Source: Paraescarpia echinospica (lineage: Eukaryota; Annelida; Polychaeta; Sabellida; Siboglinidae). Taken from it: 64,000 nt of DNA. The notes beneath the pieces are model-generated. The model saw only the letters and a program-made list of their open reading frames with translations. It did not search any database and was not told the DNA's origin. The position numbers and the translations under genes are program-made. Numbering within the stretch: the first letter of the stretch is position 1; each line of letters starts with the position of its first letter. The stretch spans positions 30,301,966-30,365,965 of the forward strand of contig CM034532.1 in NCBI GenBank assembly GCA_020002185.1, written 5' to 3'. This document shows, one piece after another, positions 24,957 through 39,100 of the stretch.

Positions 24957-26408
24957 CAGGGCCTCACCCAGAGACCCGTCCACCCGTCATTTGGATAGGT
25001 AAAATTCGAAAATCAAATTTTTGGACAGGTTAAAATTGATTGTGGATGGGTCCGCAGGCTGGCCCTTCCATATCCGTCCATGTCATACTTTTGCACTGGC
25101 CATGCCATTTTTACGATGTCATTGAAACTGCCGTGAAGCCAGTTACAAAATCTACAGAGATTGATTTTGAAAAACAACCACCCGGATCGCCAGGCCAGCT
25201 GCCGGACACACAACAGAAATCAATTAAGGCCTCAACTTGCTAGGGTAATTGTCACCTAACAGCTAGCAGTGGTTGCTTGAAAAGCAGGCAACACTTGCTT
25301 AGACCAAATAATCAGGGTGGGGAGATACAATAAGCACTCATCAATTATGATAAGACTCGATTGTATGGTTTAGTGAACTGATTGGGTGATGTTACTCAGG
25401 CACCAATTGAGTGTATTGCTGTAACTATTAGTGCCTCGAAAGAACCCGCTCTTTCCGTTCCCAAACTATCACTTAGACCTAATTGTAACCGCACCAACGA
25501 CCACTAACAGATAACAGCGACTATCACAGTAACTAGGGGTAACTAGCATTACCACATCGGCCGCTGCGGCTGTTGGATCTGGCCAGATCTGGTGCAAAAT
25601 TATAACAAACCACCGGTCACGCCGTCCTTACATCGTTCAGTCCACATTAAATGATACATATTTAATATCATTGGAACGACAACATAATATTCTTTACAAT
25701 GATATACAGTTTTTAGAAGTATTCCTTTATTTGACGAACTTGTAGTCTGTGATTTAGCGAAAATATGCACCGAGTGTTTCATGCCAAAGCCGTCAGAGAA
25801 ACGAAAGTTACAATCGGTCGAAGTGTAAACGTGTTGGTTTACCTAAGAGGATTGTGTTAATCAGCCTGCAGTGGAGCCTGCAGGCAGCAAGTGCAGCGAC
25901 TCTGCTAGATTTAGTTACATCTGTGCAACTTTTAGCGCGTTGCCGTGGCGAGTCCCACTCCCGTTGTTTGGTTGCCCACCACGCTTGCTAATTTAATTAA
26001 TTAATGTTTTGACTGATTTATAGTTTAACAATTGAAACATTTACAGCAACATGAATACACAATGTTTTAATTAATAACTGTAACTTATTATTGCATGGCA
26101 AAAATATTTGTCAATCTAATATTTTGTTTTAGAAATTAAACAATCAAACTATAGTAATTATAATATTAAGGTACGGTACAACAAATTGAATGCTTTAAAA
26201 TTCCAAATATTACCTTCTATAGCCCATTATACCTTGTATACAATTTGTATACACACACATTTAATTGTATATAAAAATTGGGATTCCACATTAAATATGT
26301 TTGCTAATTTGTTATAGTTTTGCAAATCCAATCGCATGCCCGACTGTGCTTGGTAGCATGTCAGGAAAAATTTGGACTGGCAAAAATTGTATCCTGGGTG
26401 AGGCCCTG
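24957..26408. mobile_element. non-autonomous hAT-type DNA transposon
   Basis: Starts CAGGGCCTCACCCAG and ends with the reverse complement, CTGGGTGAGGCCCTG. It is flanked by an 8-bp direct repeat, cctactcg (24949-24956) and cctactca (26409-26416), seven of eight matching. An 8-bp target duplication and C-A-G-G termini are typical of the hAT superfamily. The 1.45-kb interior has no transposase frame. Confidence 0.8.
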
Positions 26409-26429
26409 CCTACTCAGCTACCTTGAGGG

Positions 26430-26725
26430 GCAGTGGTGGGGGTGCGTCCAATAATTTGTTTGCGGTTCTACCAAAACCTGATCAAATTCTTTTGTAAGAT
26501 ACCTGTGTGTTACATCTCTAATACCTATTCTGTCAAATTCTGCAAACAAACTGTTAGAAAAGTTGTTTTGGGTGAAGTTCATACGAAAATAAACCAGTGA
26601 AATCCAAATCTCGTAATGTAGACGCATGCAGGCATAAAAAACTGCGCCGCCCCCATGTGTCCAATAGGCGCTTGATAAATATTTATGGCCAGAGCATGTT
26701 GCATGAATCAGTGCAAAATTGCGCA
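26430..26725 (-). other. dispersed relic, homologous to 51895-52120
   Basis: Minus-strand reading includes RIGIRDVTHRYLTKEFDQVLVE. The plus-strand copy at 51.9 kb reads [22 protein letters not shown]. The DNA is also alignable outside this frame (a GGATTTCACTGGTTTA/GAATTCCACCAGTTTA block). It is either a mobile-element fragment or two copies of an old gene piece; I recognise no family. Confidence 0.5.
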
Positions 26726-26745
26726 ATGTATTAAAGTGTGGGGCA

Positions 26746-26830
26746 CAGTGATCGAGAGTTAGAGTGGTGGACTGTCATTCGGAGGAACCAGGATTTGACC
26801 GGCCGGGCGGTCGTTCAGTACTGGTTCAGC
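26746..26830 (+). mobile_element. tRNA-derived SINE-like fragment
   Basis: GTGATCGAGAGTTAGAGTGG (A-box region) followed about 25 nt later by AGGAACCAGGATTTGACC (B-box region, GGTTCGANCC-like). This is the layout of a tRNA-derived SINE head. The body is not delimited. Confidence 0.45.
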
Positions 26831-27720
26831 CGTCAAAACTTAGAAAATTTCATTCACCCTTTATTGCTTGTGTTTTTTGGAAGAAACACTACAAGCCATT
26901 GTTCCCTTCTACTTGGTGTCTATGCCAGGGGAAGTAAAAGATCCCATGCAGGGAAAAGGAAAAACTTGTTATGAACTCATTAAGTGGAAGTCTCATTCTC
27001 AAAACCTCTATGACAGAATCATAACAAATTTGTTGATTATGTCGTGGAAGAAGAGCGTTAGAGTAGCAGATTTCAGTGACACGATTTTTGACCTGGCAAG
27101 AAATTTCCAGTTGTGAGTATACTGTGGTTTAGTGTGGTAGGCCCAGTACTATAGGCAATATCCCACAATGAGAGATGCTCGGTTAAAAACAGCGTGGGAT
27201 GTTTGTTTGGAGGGGGTCGTCTGGAGCCAGCCTTTAAGGATGGCTCTAAAGGCAAGGGTGCTTCTGGTGAAATGGAGTTCCAATGGTAGGCAGGGAGGAA
27301 AAGAAGAAATGCAGATATGTGTCGGTTCTGGATTGGGGGATGTGGAGTTTGGAAGGCTGGCCTCAGGTGAGTTGGGTGGACGGAATGATGGTACATTCCC
27401 TCTGGCTAATGTCGAAAAGATCACCCATGTTTATTCAAATGTTATTCGATATCAAATTTTTTATGAAATAATATGTAAAATGCCAGGAGCAGGGCAGTGA
27501 CAGGGTGTCAGATATTTCAACCTATGACAGGTTTAGATTGTTTTCACAACCAGTGAACTGTTTACTTTCACATGGCCTTGGGCAAAATTAACCAGTGGTG
27601 GTGGTGGTTACCATGACCCTAACAGCTTTTTACTGACATTGTCAATGTGGTGTTCTCCAAGTGAAAATTATTCATGGTAAACAATTATGGAAATAAAATG
27701 TCATATGTTTGACATTGTAG

Positions 27721-27803
27721 GAGTTATCGGCCGCCTTCTAGCAGTGGTGCCCGGTTGGGCACTGCCAACCGGCCTCGCAGCGGCATGCATCCCACAGGCA
27801 CAG
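27721..27803 (+). CDS. IFT74: IFT74 exon (first identified)
   Basis: Acceptor gacattgtag; reads [20 protein letters not shown] then GMHPTGT. It starts with the third base of a split codon, so an upstream coding exon exists. The donor is ACAG|gcaagt, a GC donor that fits the strongest GC-AG consensus. Confidence 0.9.
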
Positions 27804-30800
27804 GCAAGTGACACACTGTTGTAAATAGTCTCAATATGTTAACACCGACAGGTCAACATTTAAACCATTGTTTTCTTATCTATTAGCCAATCATTTGGTA
27901 GAAATATCATAATTGTAACTGATACATTCAGAGACATCAAATTATATATATGTATACAAAGAGTTTCAGGGTAGAAGGTGATACAGTGTATATATGTATA
28001 TACATTTTCTTGGTTTAGAGATAAAGTAACTTTTGTATTTTAACCTCAAAATATTTTAATAAAAACCTATCATTAAGTTGGAATATATTAAAAATCCCAA
28101 ATAAAAGAGATTGGTTGCAAAGTCTGAAATATTTTTTACAGGTTTGTTTTGCAAAATGTGACATTAAATGATTTTGTTATCCAAACGTGATACTGTATCT
28201 GCGTGTGCCACCACTATTTGTAGCAGCATGTCTAGTAGATGTCTCGTGTTTACGTAGTGTTGTTGTGTTGCAGCTGCTGGTCGCCCTCCTGGCACGGCCT
28301 CCCGTCTCGCCACAGGGATGGTAGGTATACGGGACACGGTTCCTTCATAATGATACATCATCAGTGGGTTCCTGCACCTAACCTTAGTTGGGCGTGGCAG
28401 TTTAGAACATCACATAAAAACATTCTGGTTTTGAATCTCTCGCAGCCATTTCGAAGCTTGGACAAGTTCAATCATTCCATGTTGTTGCAGTTCACTCAGC
28501 TACATGAGTGAGTACCTGGCGATAGAAGGTGTTGCATGGGTGTTTATGTACAAGTAGGTTTTACTCATTAACTGTAGCATGGCGTAATATTTCCCAGAGA
28601 AGGTGAGACTGTGTACGGTCTGTTAAACAGGTCTGCCAGGGAGTGAAGTGTGAAGTGCTCTGCTGAGTGCTAAGTACCGGATGCCATGCTACATAAAAAG
28701 TTTAACTTTATTTTGGCTGCACTCACATTGTTAGGCGAAACAAATAAATACTTTTGGGAATGATAATTCAACTGGTTTTACGTAAAACCTTGATATTTTC
28801 ACATTTTGAACTTTGCGGCTAATGAAAACAATATCATTGTATCACTTAACAAACATGAAGCAAACAATTTATATTTAGCAGTGATTTTTTATTTAAAGGA
28901 AACGGTTGATATGCATAAAATGCACCTTGACTCGAAACGAAAATATTCTCTCTCCAAATCCAATCAACATGATATTTGAATTGTGAATGTTTCAGACATT
29001 TCAGACACTCAGTGCAGGAAAACTGGACTGTACTTTCAGCATTATTATGTTAGTTGGATATAAATTTCTTCCGTGTATTAACGACATTGTATCCTTGTTT
29101 TAGACTCAGGGCAACAAGGCAGGCGGAGGCGTAGGTACGTGAACACACCCTTAGCACATTTCTAGAATGTATCAGGCTTATTGCATGATTTAACTGGTTT
29201 TACTTATGTAGTTTTCGAAATAACTGGTCTGGTGAACATGCAAATAATACAGGTACTTCATAAACTACTCTAGTAGACTAATGTTATAAATATTAGTATT
29301 GCAATACAGTGCAACACGCTTATAACGAACTATTTTGTGGGTAGCTAACAAGTTCATTATATTCATGAATTCGTTATATGCATTTACCCGCTAGGTGGCA
29401 GTGTTGTGTGTGAGTTTTTAAACTATTCGCCAGGTGGCTATCAAACGTGAATATATTTTGTTGTGTAACATTTATTTAGATGATACATAAGATGGTTACA
29501 AATGTTACTATTAAGTGTAGTTATAGCATAAGACCGCAGTCCACCGTCTGTGAAAAAGTAACAAAATACAGTATGACGTAAACACATGCCAACACGCACA
29601 GAATGACACCAGTTAATCTGCTTTGAAGAAGTCCTCCATTGATGCTTGTTTGCTGTTGGCTAGGGCACCAAACAAAAGGAAACTCTCAAGCCAGTCGCAG
29701 TGCGCTGCAGTGTCTGACTGCATAGCCCTGTTACGAATGGTTTCCCTAGCTCATTGATCTAATTACTTTGGCACTGGCACTCAGCGCGGCCACGGCATGG
29801 CTTCCAGGTCACGCCAGGAAATATTTGCGAACAACCAGGCGATTTTCAGTTGGACAGAAATTCGTTGTACGGCGAAATTAGTTCGGGAAACGGTGTTCGT
29901 AATAACCGTGAATTCGTTATACCCGTGTTCTAAATATGCGTGAACGCTTATAATGGAAAAGATAGGGAAAAAATCTGTACGTAAGAAATTGTTTCGTTAT
30001 ATCCGTCAATTCGTTGTATCCGTGTTCATTATAAGCGTGTTGCACTGTACCATTAAAACAAATATATTATTACAATGTGTTTGACAAATGTAATATTTAT
30101 ATACATGACCATGAAAAAACTTGCAACACTATTTAGGCTAGCCACACTTTGCAAACAAGCACTCGTACCAAAATTAAAATTTCAGTTCGGTTTAACCAAC
30201 ATTGTTGCATCGAAAGATTCACTGCAAAGAGCCATTACAACAGAGCATCGGACTTAGGAGCTTCCTACCCCATTGATTGTTTCAGCCCTCCAAGCTCAGG
30301 TGCGAGTCGCTGACCGGCCAATTACACGGGAGGGACTTACGATGAAGACAGGCATGGTCAGAGGTAATGCATTCTCACATTGACGCTCTACACAAAGTAT
30401 CCTTCGTAAAAATGCATTCAAGTGTATAGTGTGAAATAAGTTTAACCAAACTAAGAAGAATAACTGTGACAGTGTCTGGGTTTCATATAGCACAGGCAAC
30501 ATACAATTACTTTAAATAAATCGGCAGTCTAATTAAAATGCAAACAAATATTTGCTATTGTCACAGATCGGCGAGGTCTCCGTAACTAGACGGCTCAGGT
30601 CTAGTAGGGTTCAGTGTTAATTCGGTCAACACTTGTGAATGCAGCCGGCAACCATCATTAATGCAACAAGGAACAATGGAAATTTTATTTTATTACATAT
30701 ATGAATACCAAAACAAAACTCTTTTATAGTAACAATAAACACAACAACATCTACCCTCTAGTCTACCCTACCTTGGCTCTCAGATAATCTTTGAAACCCA

Positions 30801-33063
30801 AAAAAATACTAGCAAAAAAACCTTAATATTATTCACACTCTAGAGAACTTTACATGTCAACCCATTACAAGTTCAGGTCCGCTCGGACACAGGTAGGTAA
30901 CATGAAAGAATCTACACCATCTCCAGAGTAAGAAAAACTAGTCTCGTATAAGTACACACATAGATCGGGAATCTATCTTATTCCCAGAATACAGTGAAAC
31001 AATATCTTAATCACATACAATATATCGACAGTTCACAATACACTAGTCGGTTACTAACAGCAAGATATAACAACAAAGTGTCACTTCCCTATATACAACA
31101 TAGTTGACCGAAAATTCGTCACACTCGCTCCGTTGGCCCGACTTGGCTAGCTAGCCACGAAATTACACACGGACACGATGACCGTTCGCCGGAAGTGTCC
31201 GTTTCGTTGCTCACACGCCATACGCCGTCCTATTGCTGACCTGTCTGCCGGAAGTGTCCTTCCCGCTGTCTGCCGCTCCGATTGCCGTCACACGTTCGTC
31301 TGGTCACATTGACCTGGTTGCCTCGCATCATGACATTGCTCCTCGTCTCATCAGCTCATGATGCCCGTCCTCGCTACGCTTCTCCTGCCACGAATCTTCG
31401 CCACTCGCTCGCCACGCGCTTGATACATCCGTGCCTTCCCGGCCCGCTACGTGGAGTTGTCGCTGGCTGTTCGTTCTCCAAGAATCGCTGTGCAGAGACC
31501 CCAGTCCGCACTTTTTCAGACGCCTCCGCACACATACACACTGTGATAATGGGAATAACCCCTTTCTGGTTCCCACACAATCTAGCACATTCACACTTTG
31601 CCTACCTCTAGGCATCGGGGTGATACTTCACCATTACATCCCCTATCTTTTTTTAAATTCTCCATGTGGTCTGATCTTTGCAAGACCCTTCTGGGCAGCG
31701 GGTGACACTTCGCCATTACAGCCCCGTTATTTCCTCTAAACCTAAATGTGCTCTGATCTCTGCCAAAGATACTATTTCTGACCTGTAAGCGGTTTCTATA
31801 CCTAGTCCAAAAAGCATAACACATGACCGGATCGAGTGAATTAAATCATTAAGAACACGATAATGAGCAATACCTAATTTATGCATCATAAAAAACACCC
31901 CTATAATAATGTACTCATCCACAACTACGCGAGTTAATTAAAGGCTAATTATAACCTCACTTCAGTGGGCACACCTGAACACCTGCGCTAGTCTATAATT
32001 AATTACGCAATTCAATCTACTCTGGTAGTCCACTAGCCTGACCTTTCTACTTTAACAAAATGACCAAGAAATAGATTCTGAAAATACATAAATAGCAGAA
32101 ATGCTACAGCTATAAATTTCTGTTTACATTTTGAACAAAATTCTTCCCATAATTCCATGTTCGCACATGTGCAGTTGCAAAAATTGACGATCACTGAACA
32201 GGTCAGTGGTAGTCTCGTCCCATGTGTGTGACTTCATCTTTCCAAAATTTCATAGCAGATGCTCAACGTTCCTGTCGTTGAAATTAACAATTTTAAAAGT
32301 GGTCATGCTTTTGGTTGACATGTTAGTAGCCTAACTACAAAAATCTTGACTAGGGTATTAAAGGTGATACAAACTTATTCAGGAATGTCACGTTTTACAT
32401 GATATAGTCTTTGTAATGTTTACTAGGTTGATATGAATGCATGTCAATTACTGTTCCAGTTTGATATATCAAATGCATGTATAGGTTACGTTTGAATTTT
32501 GTAAGATTAATTTGAAAACAATCATTGTTGCACCTTCCTTTTGTCAGTTCATTGAGTATTTGCATTTCCAAGATGTCCCCCAAACGGTTTCAGGTCCACA
32601 AAGACAGGTTCAGGATAAAACCTACTTCCTTGGTCTTCTAAGGTAAGCAAAGAAAAGAACACTGATTGCTTTATAAATAGTGCACTATGGGAATCCACCA
32701 AGTCAACTTTTTGTTGGTTCACATTTGGATATGTTGCTATGGTTAGCTGACACCCATCCACCATCATGGATCCTGGTCTGATAAGAAATCGAGCAATCCA
32801 GTCCTTAGTATGATAGCATGTGCCACAGGGTGCCACACACAGAAAGGTAAAGAGGATGGTCTTCCGAAGTTTCATACCTGACAATTATGTAAATTTGAAC
32901 CGTTTTTCACAATGTATATATGCTATGTATGTTTTCTAAAAATAATCATAGAAAACATATGCAGAGTTGTGAAAAACTTGTCACATGTTAAGATAATTTT
33001 GAACAATCATAAAAAATCACACATAACATTGTGGATATCTAACATCTGGTATGAACCTTTAAC

Positions 33064-33106
<43 letters not shown>

Positions 33107-36100
33107 ATTCCAACTCAGTCTTGTTCCTCCAGCCATACATTGTTTGATTTATAACTAACCAGGACATTTCTTACAAACCATGCAACTTTTACTTATATCC
33201 AGGGGCAAGATCAACGAACTGAACACAGAGATTATTCGGCTACGGAAGGAGGTGGAAACCATCACTGAAGACCAGTCAAGTTATCTATCATACGAGAAAC
33301 GGTCAGTGTCTGTCATGTCTTTAGTATTCACAGAATCTCTTGTGATTACAGCACTGAAACATCTCTATAAAACAGTTATTAAAAGTGCTCTAATTACATT
33401 ATCCCCTGTATTTGATGAAGCTCTTTCTTGTAGCTTTTATTTTCGCAATTCATCGATCCACAAAGTGTGAATTAGTGTTTTAAAAACACATTATTATTTT
33501 TAATATTAAGCTCAGAATTAATGTTCCTTTTACTTGGGTTAATTACAGTGACTTTAGGATGTGAATACAATATTACTCTCATATTGTAATTGATAACTTA
33601 ACATTTACAATTAAGGCCAGACACCTCAGGTGAAATGGTGTTTTTGACCAAAAATACTCAAAATGGTTTTCTGTCAGATTATGATAACTTTGTTTGCATA
33701 CTATCAATAAAGTTCACTTCTAGGACAATTACATACATAGGTCTGGCCAAAAAAGTTCAATATATTTTTACTTAGTATGATCTATTCCATACTTTGGGCA
33801 AAAAAATGGCAACATTTGCACAAATTAAAAAATAATCCTATCTACCTGCCATGTCTGGCCTTAATACACTCTGTACGAATAACTAAATGTTGACAACTGT
33901 GAACGATCCCCCTAAATAATGTTAACATTGAATGTATCTCTATTTTCAACAACAACAACAATAAACGTAATAATAGTAGTGAATTATGATGAATTACTTA
34001 TAATTACTTGCCTTGTTATACATAAAGAACTGCATAAGACTGTATAAAACAGTACAATTTTACACGTGCGACATCACCTAGAATACATAAGACAACTTTC
34101 ATGTCCATTCACTGCAGGCTGTTCGTAAAAACAAATTTTAAGTTATAATATATGATACTAGTGATTTTTTTAAATACATAACTATTCAATATTGTTGCTT
34201 TATGTTGTATTTCATTTCTATGATTCCAGGGCAGAGTCGTTGGCGTCTGAGATCCGTGACTTACAGGGGGAACTGGCAGACTACAATACTGTACGTTATC
34301 GCAATCATGTCTTCTCCAATAATAATAATTATAATCTGTAATAAAGTAATAACAAAGGCGACAAGGCTTCCTGCGATAACCACAGGGGCATCTCACTCTT
34401 GAGCATAGCAGGGAAGATCATGGCCCGTGTCATTCTAAACTGCATCACACTCCACTTGCTGGATGATGTCGTCTCGGAGCCAGTGCGGATTCAGAAGAAT
34501 CCGGGGGACAGTGGACATGGTCTTCGCTATTCGGCAGATCCAAGAGAAATGTTGTGAGCAGAACCAGAGCCTCTATCTACTCTTTGGGGACCTGACCTAG
34601 GCATTTGACACCGTCAGCCACGAGAGCTTGTGAACCATTCTGTCCAAAATTGGGTGTCCACCAAAGATTATCAGCATCATCAGGTCCTTTCACGATGGCA
34701 TGATGGCTCGGGTGATGGAAAATGGCTCCGTGTCAGACCCCTTCCCCGTTTCAAATGGGGTTAAACAAGGTTGCGTCCCCGCACCCACTCTGTTCAGCCT
34801 ACTGCTTGCTACAATGCTGTTCACTGCACTGTCCAAGTCTGATGCTGGTATCACCATCCGCTACCGATACGATGGTTGCTTCTTTGATCTGAAGGCCAGA
34901 ACCAAAGTCATGAGGGACTTCCTCTTTGTGGACGACTGCGCCCTAGCTGCACTCAGCGAACCAGACCTGCAAGACCTTGCCAACTGCCTCACAGAAGCTG
35001 CAAGAGCCTTCTGCCTGACCATCGGCCTTCAGAAAATGGAAATGATGCTTCAACCTGCACCCAGCCTCCACCCCCTAGCCAACAGCTTTACTTACCTCGG
35101 AAGTTGCCTGACTTCATCCTGCAGCCTGGACAGAGAAGAGGTGTCTATTCGGCTCGCCAAGGCTCGGCCCTCCTTTGGTAAACTGTGGAAGCACATGTGG
35201 AATGAACACGGCATCAAGTTGAATACAAAGTTGGCCGTCTGCAGGGCTGTTCTCCTGACCTCCTTGCTGTACGGTTGGATGCTATACGGGAGATACCTGA
35301 AAGTGCTTCATCAGTTCCACCTCCGCTGCCTCCGCAAGATCAAGGCCACTTCTTGGAAAGACAGAATCTCCAACACTGAAGTGCTCTGTCTTTCCAAAAC
35401 ATCCGGCATCGAGACACTCATCATGAAGGCCCAGCTTCAATAGGTTGGTCATGTGGTCCGAATGGATGACTCGCGACTGCCAAAGATGATCTTCTTCTCT
35501 GAGGTGGCATCTGGCACAAGAAACACAGGCGGCCCAATCAGACGCTTAAAAAACTGTGAAGCCTGCGGCATCCCCCTCCTTGGCTGGGAGTCAGCTCCTG
35601 GCACCTGGCTGTTCACAAGGCTGTCCATACCTTTGAGGAGAAGCGCCTGCAGGACCTGGACCAGAAGGACAAAGCCCGCAAAAAGAGAAGACCAAAGCCT
35701 GCTTCTGCAGTAGCCTGCCCCAAGTGCGTCCGTATCTGCACGTCCAACTTTGGGCTGCGTTCCCACCTCCGGTGTCACTGACGTCTTCGTCGCTTGCATT
35801 ATCACAATCATGTCTTCTTCAAAACCTTTTTTAATCCGTAATAATTCTGTCACAAATTGTTATTATCTGTGGTTGATAAATCAATAAAGTCTGGTTTAGT
35901 TATCAGTAATTTTATCATGTCCTGTAATTCTTTGTAGATATAACCAAACTTAATAATGTTGAAATAATTTCATAACTCAACATTCATGTAGTAGGCATGT
36001 TGTACATAAATGAACTATTTAGACAATAGAATAAACTGAAGACACATGTTATGTTAACAGTTTTAAACATTTACCAGGTATAACATATACATAATTAGTA

Positions 36101-39100
36101 CAATTTGCTGTTGACAGCTGGTAGACAAACTGAATACTGATGACAGTATTAACGACATACGCATGGACTGTAGTGAGGTAAGTGGGTATCATTTTATCAC
36201 CCATAACCTGAATATATTTACACATTTATCAATTTATAACAATAATCGAGCTACTGTATGTAAGTTTTTATTTTTTTAGAAATTCCCACTTGGCTTGAGG
36301 GTTCATACAGGATGTTAAAAGGACGTTACTCAATTGTTCGCAATGTTATATGAATGTTTTTGTGATTGCTCCAAACTATGTAAACTGTTGGGAATGTTTT
36401 TTTTCTTCAAATTTATGCTGTAGCAAATATCAGGTACGAATACTTCTGTATCTGTGTGTTTTTAGCACCATCGGGAGGATGGGCTTATAGCACCATCAGG
36501 AGGATGGGCTTATAGCACCATCAGGAGGATGGGCTTTTTAAACAAACACCAGTTCTCTAGCAACCATTACATGTACCCTGTGTTATTTACTGATGTGTTT
36601 GTGGGTTTCATTGTACAGCTGAAGGTACAGAATGACCGGGAGAACAAGTCACTCGATACGTTGTTTGAGGCCAAGAAAGAGTGAGTATCACTGAGTTGAC
36701 ACTTCATTCACTGCCAGAAACATGATACTCATCAAATCTGCCTTATTTACCGGTATAATAAAATACAGTTTTAATGAAAACTTGAATAGGCTCTTGCATA
36801 AGACATTCTAATATTTGCCAGTAACATACGTCTTTGATTTTTTTGCAGAGAGAATCAGAAAAGTTGTTTTGAATGAAGTACTTACAGTTATCAAACAATG
36901 AAATTTGCATGTGAAAAGACAATATTGCCTACTACCAAACTACCTATCTTGGCTGAGTAAATAGCAGTTGGTTGTCACGTGATCAGTTTGTGCCTTGGCC
37001 TACTCATGTGGCCAGAAGAACAAAACATGAGTAGGCCAAGGGTGTCGCCGATAAAAAATCGGGCAAGATTTCAGTGGGGGATTCCAGACTGTGACAGATG
37101 TTATAATCAGTGGTCCTGTTCTTGACTGGCTGTGACTGTTGTTAGGGGTGTAACGATGTATCAAACTATCGATGCATCTCCATAGTCAATGTCGCAATGC
37201 AATGCTACTGATAGTAAATTTAACTAGCGATAGCACAATGAACTATCGATAGTAACAGTAGTTGACTAAACACATCAGCAGGTTTACTTGTGTTGCTGTA
37301 TTGCTATTCACAGAAGTGACTTTTCCACTTTATTACGTAATGTTTACTTATTTATTGAGTCCACCTACCCAACATCAACAATTGTCGATGCCAGCATCAC
37401 TCACGGATCACCATTGTGAAGCAGTGGACTCCAAATAAAAGCGATGGCGCCAACCATAAATTTTGGCTGGGTCCACACAATATGCAGCTCGACCCACATC
37501 AAGTGAAATTGGAACATAAGCACATTTAGCTATCGCCATAGTATCACGACAGTAAATACAGCTACATCGCAATACTGCCGCAATAGTAAAACTGTCCCCT
37601 GTAGTCATCCCTACCTGCTGTTGGTCGTCTTTGTTTGTTAGTAGTGTATGCTTACATGTTAACTTCCTGAACCTTGCAAATCTCTCTGATATTAGATGGA
37701 GTTGTTCATTATTGTAATTTGCCTGTTTGACAAATATTGTACTTTGCCTTTATCAAGTGAAATACTAGATGTATCCCTAAATGATTAATACAATATTTCA
37801 CAGTTTTAACACTTTGAAGACAATGCATGTTTGTGACAGGAAGGAGAGTGTGATCCGACAGTTTGAGGTAGAACTTCAACAGGAGAAGAGTATGACAGAC
37901 ACGCTAGTGGAACACATGGTGAGTTATCTTACCTATATCTCACCCTCATGTCTCGCCACTCCATCTTACAAATACTTCATAATCATATGAAGTATATTGT
38001 TCACGGCTCCAAGATTTCATCAGTCGGCAAGAAATAAACTTAATTTGGAGCAAATGTTGAAACATATTTGATGTTTTGACCTGTCCACAGTGGATCTTGT
38101 TCACACACTAACATCAGTGCTTGAACAAGATCCACTGTAGATGAGTCGAAACGTCGCGTATGTTGATATTTGTTGCACGTTTCCACAATATATGTCTTAT
38201 CCACCTCCATTTTCTCTTCATTTGTATATATCAAACATTTCAGCCTTTGCCATCATTCTCTTTGATTTCGGATTCTTAAGATATTCCATCATCATCTTCT
38301 TCTTCCCCTTGCTCCCTTGCGGGGTGGGGTCCACGTCACTTGGTAGCTTCTTCTACTTTTCTTATCAGTTCTTTTCACCTCTCTCTCTCATCCGCAATGG
38401 CCGTCCATTCATGGCTGTTCATGCCAGCCCTCCCCAGGTCTCGTTTTATGCTGTCGTTCCATCTCAGCCTTGGTCTTCCTCTCCTTCATCTGCCACCCTC
38501 TTCTACTTTCCATGCTCTTTTCGCCAATCTGTCTTCGCCCATTCTATGTACATGTCCCGCCCATCTCATTCTGTTACCGGCTACTTTCCTCTTTAGATGT
38601 TTGTTCATTCCAATCTCCTCTCTCCATTCCTTCATCTTCCTTCTATCCTCTCTCGTTACTCTACATATTCTTCTGACCCAGTTGTTTTCTGCTACCTGTA
38701 GTTTCTCCTCCTGTCTCTCTGTCAGTGGCTGTGTTCCCAACCCATATATACAGGCTGGTACAACGCAGGCTTCCAACACTTTTCCTTTCAGTTGTTTCTT
38801 CAGTTTTCTGTCCCACATAATGCCTTCTGCCCTCTTCCATGCTGCTGCTCCTGCTTGCACCCTCCTCTGTATTTCTTTATTACTCCTTCCATCCTCACAC
38901 ACTGTACCGCCCAGGTATACAAAGCTGTTCACTTGTTTAATGGTCTTTCCACATTACTTCAGTCTTCTCCAAATTCATTCGGAGGCCGTGTTTTCTGAAG
39001 GTGTCACTCCATTCTTGCAATGCTTTCTGTAGTTCCTCTTTGTTATCAACCACCACTGCTAGGTCGTCCGCAATAAGCCTCACTCTAGCATCCAGTATCC

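Noticed and set aside
31282..31739. Open frames of about 100 codons on both strands at 31.3-31.7 kb
   Set aside because: They lie inside the LTR-like repeat, overlap each other on opposite strands and have no recognisable motif.
37145..37615. hAT-like element starting TAGGGGTGTAACGATG
   Set aside because: The right end (CATCCCTA) matches only loosely and no convincing 8-bp duplication is visible.
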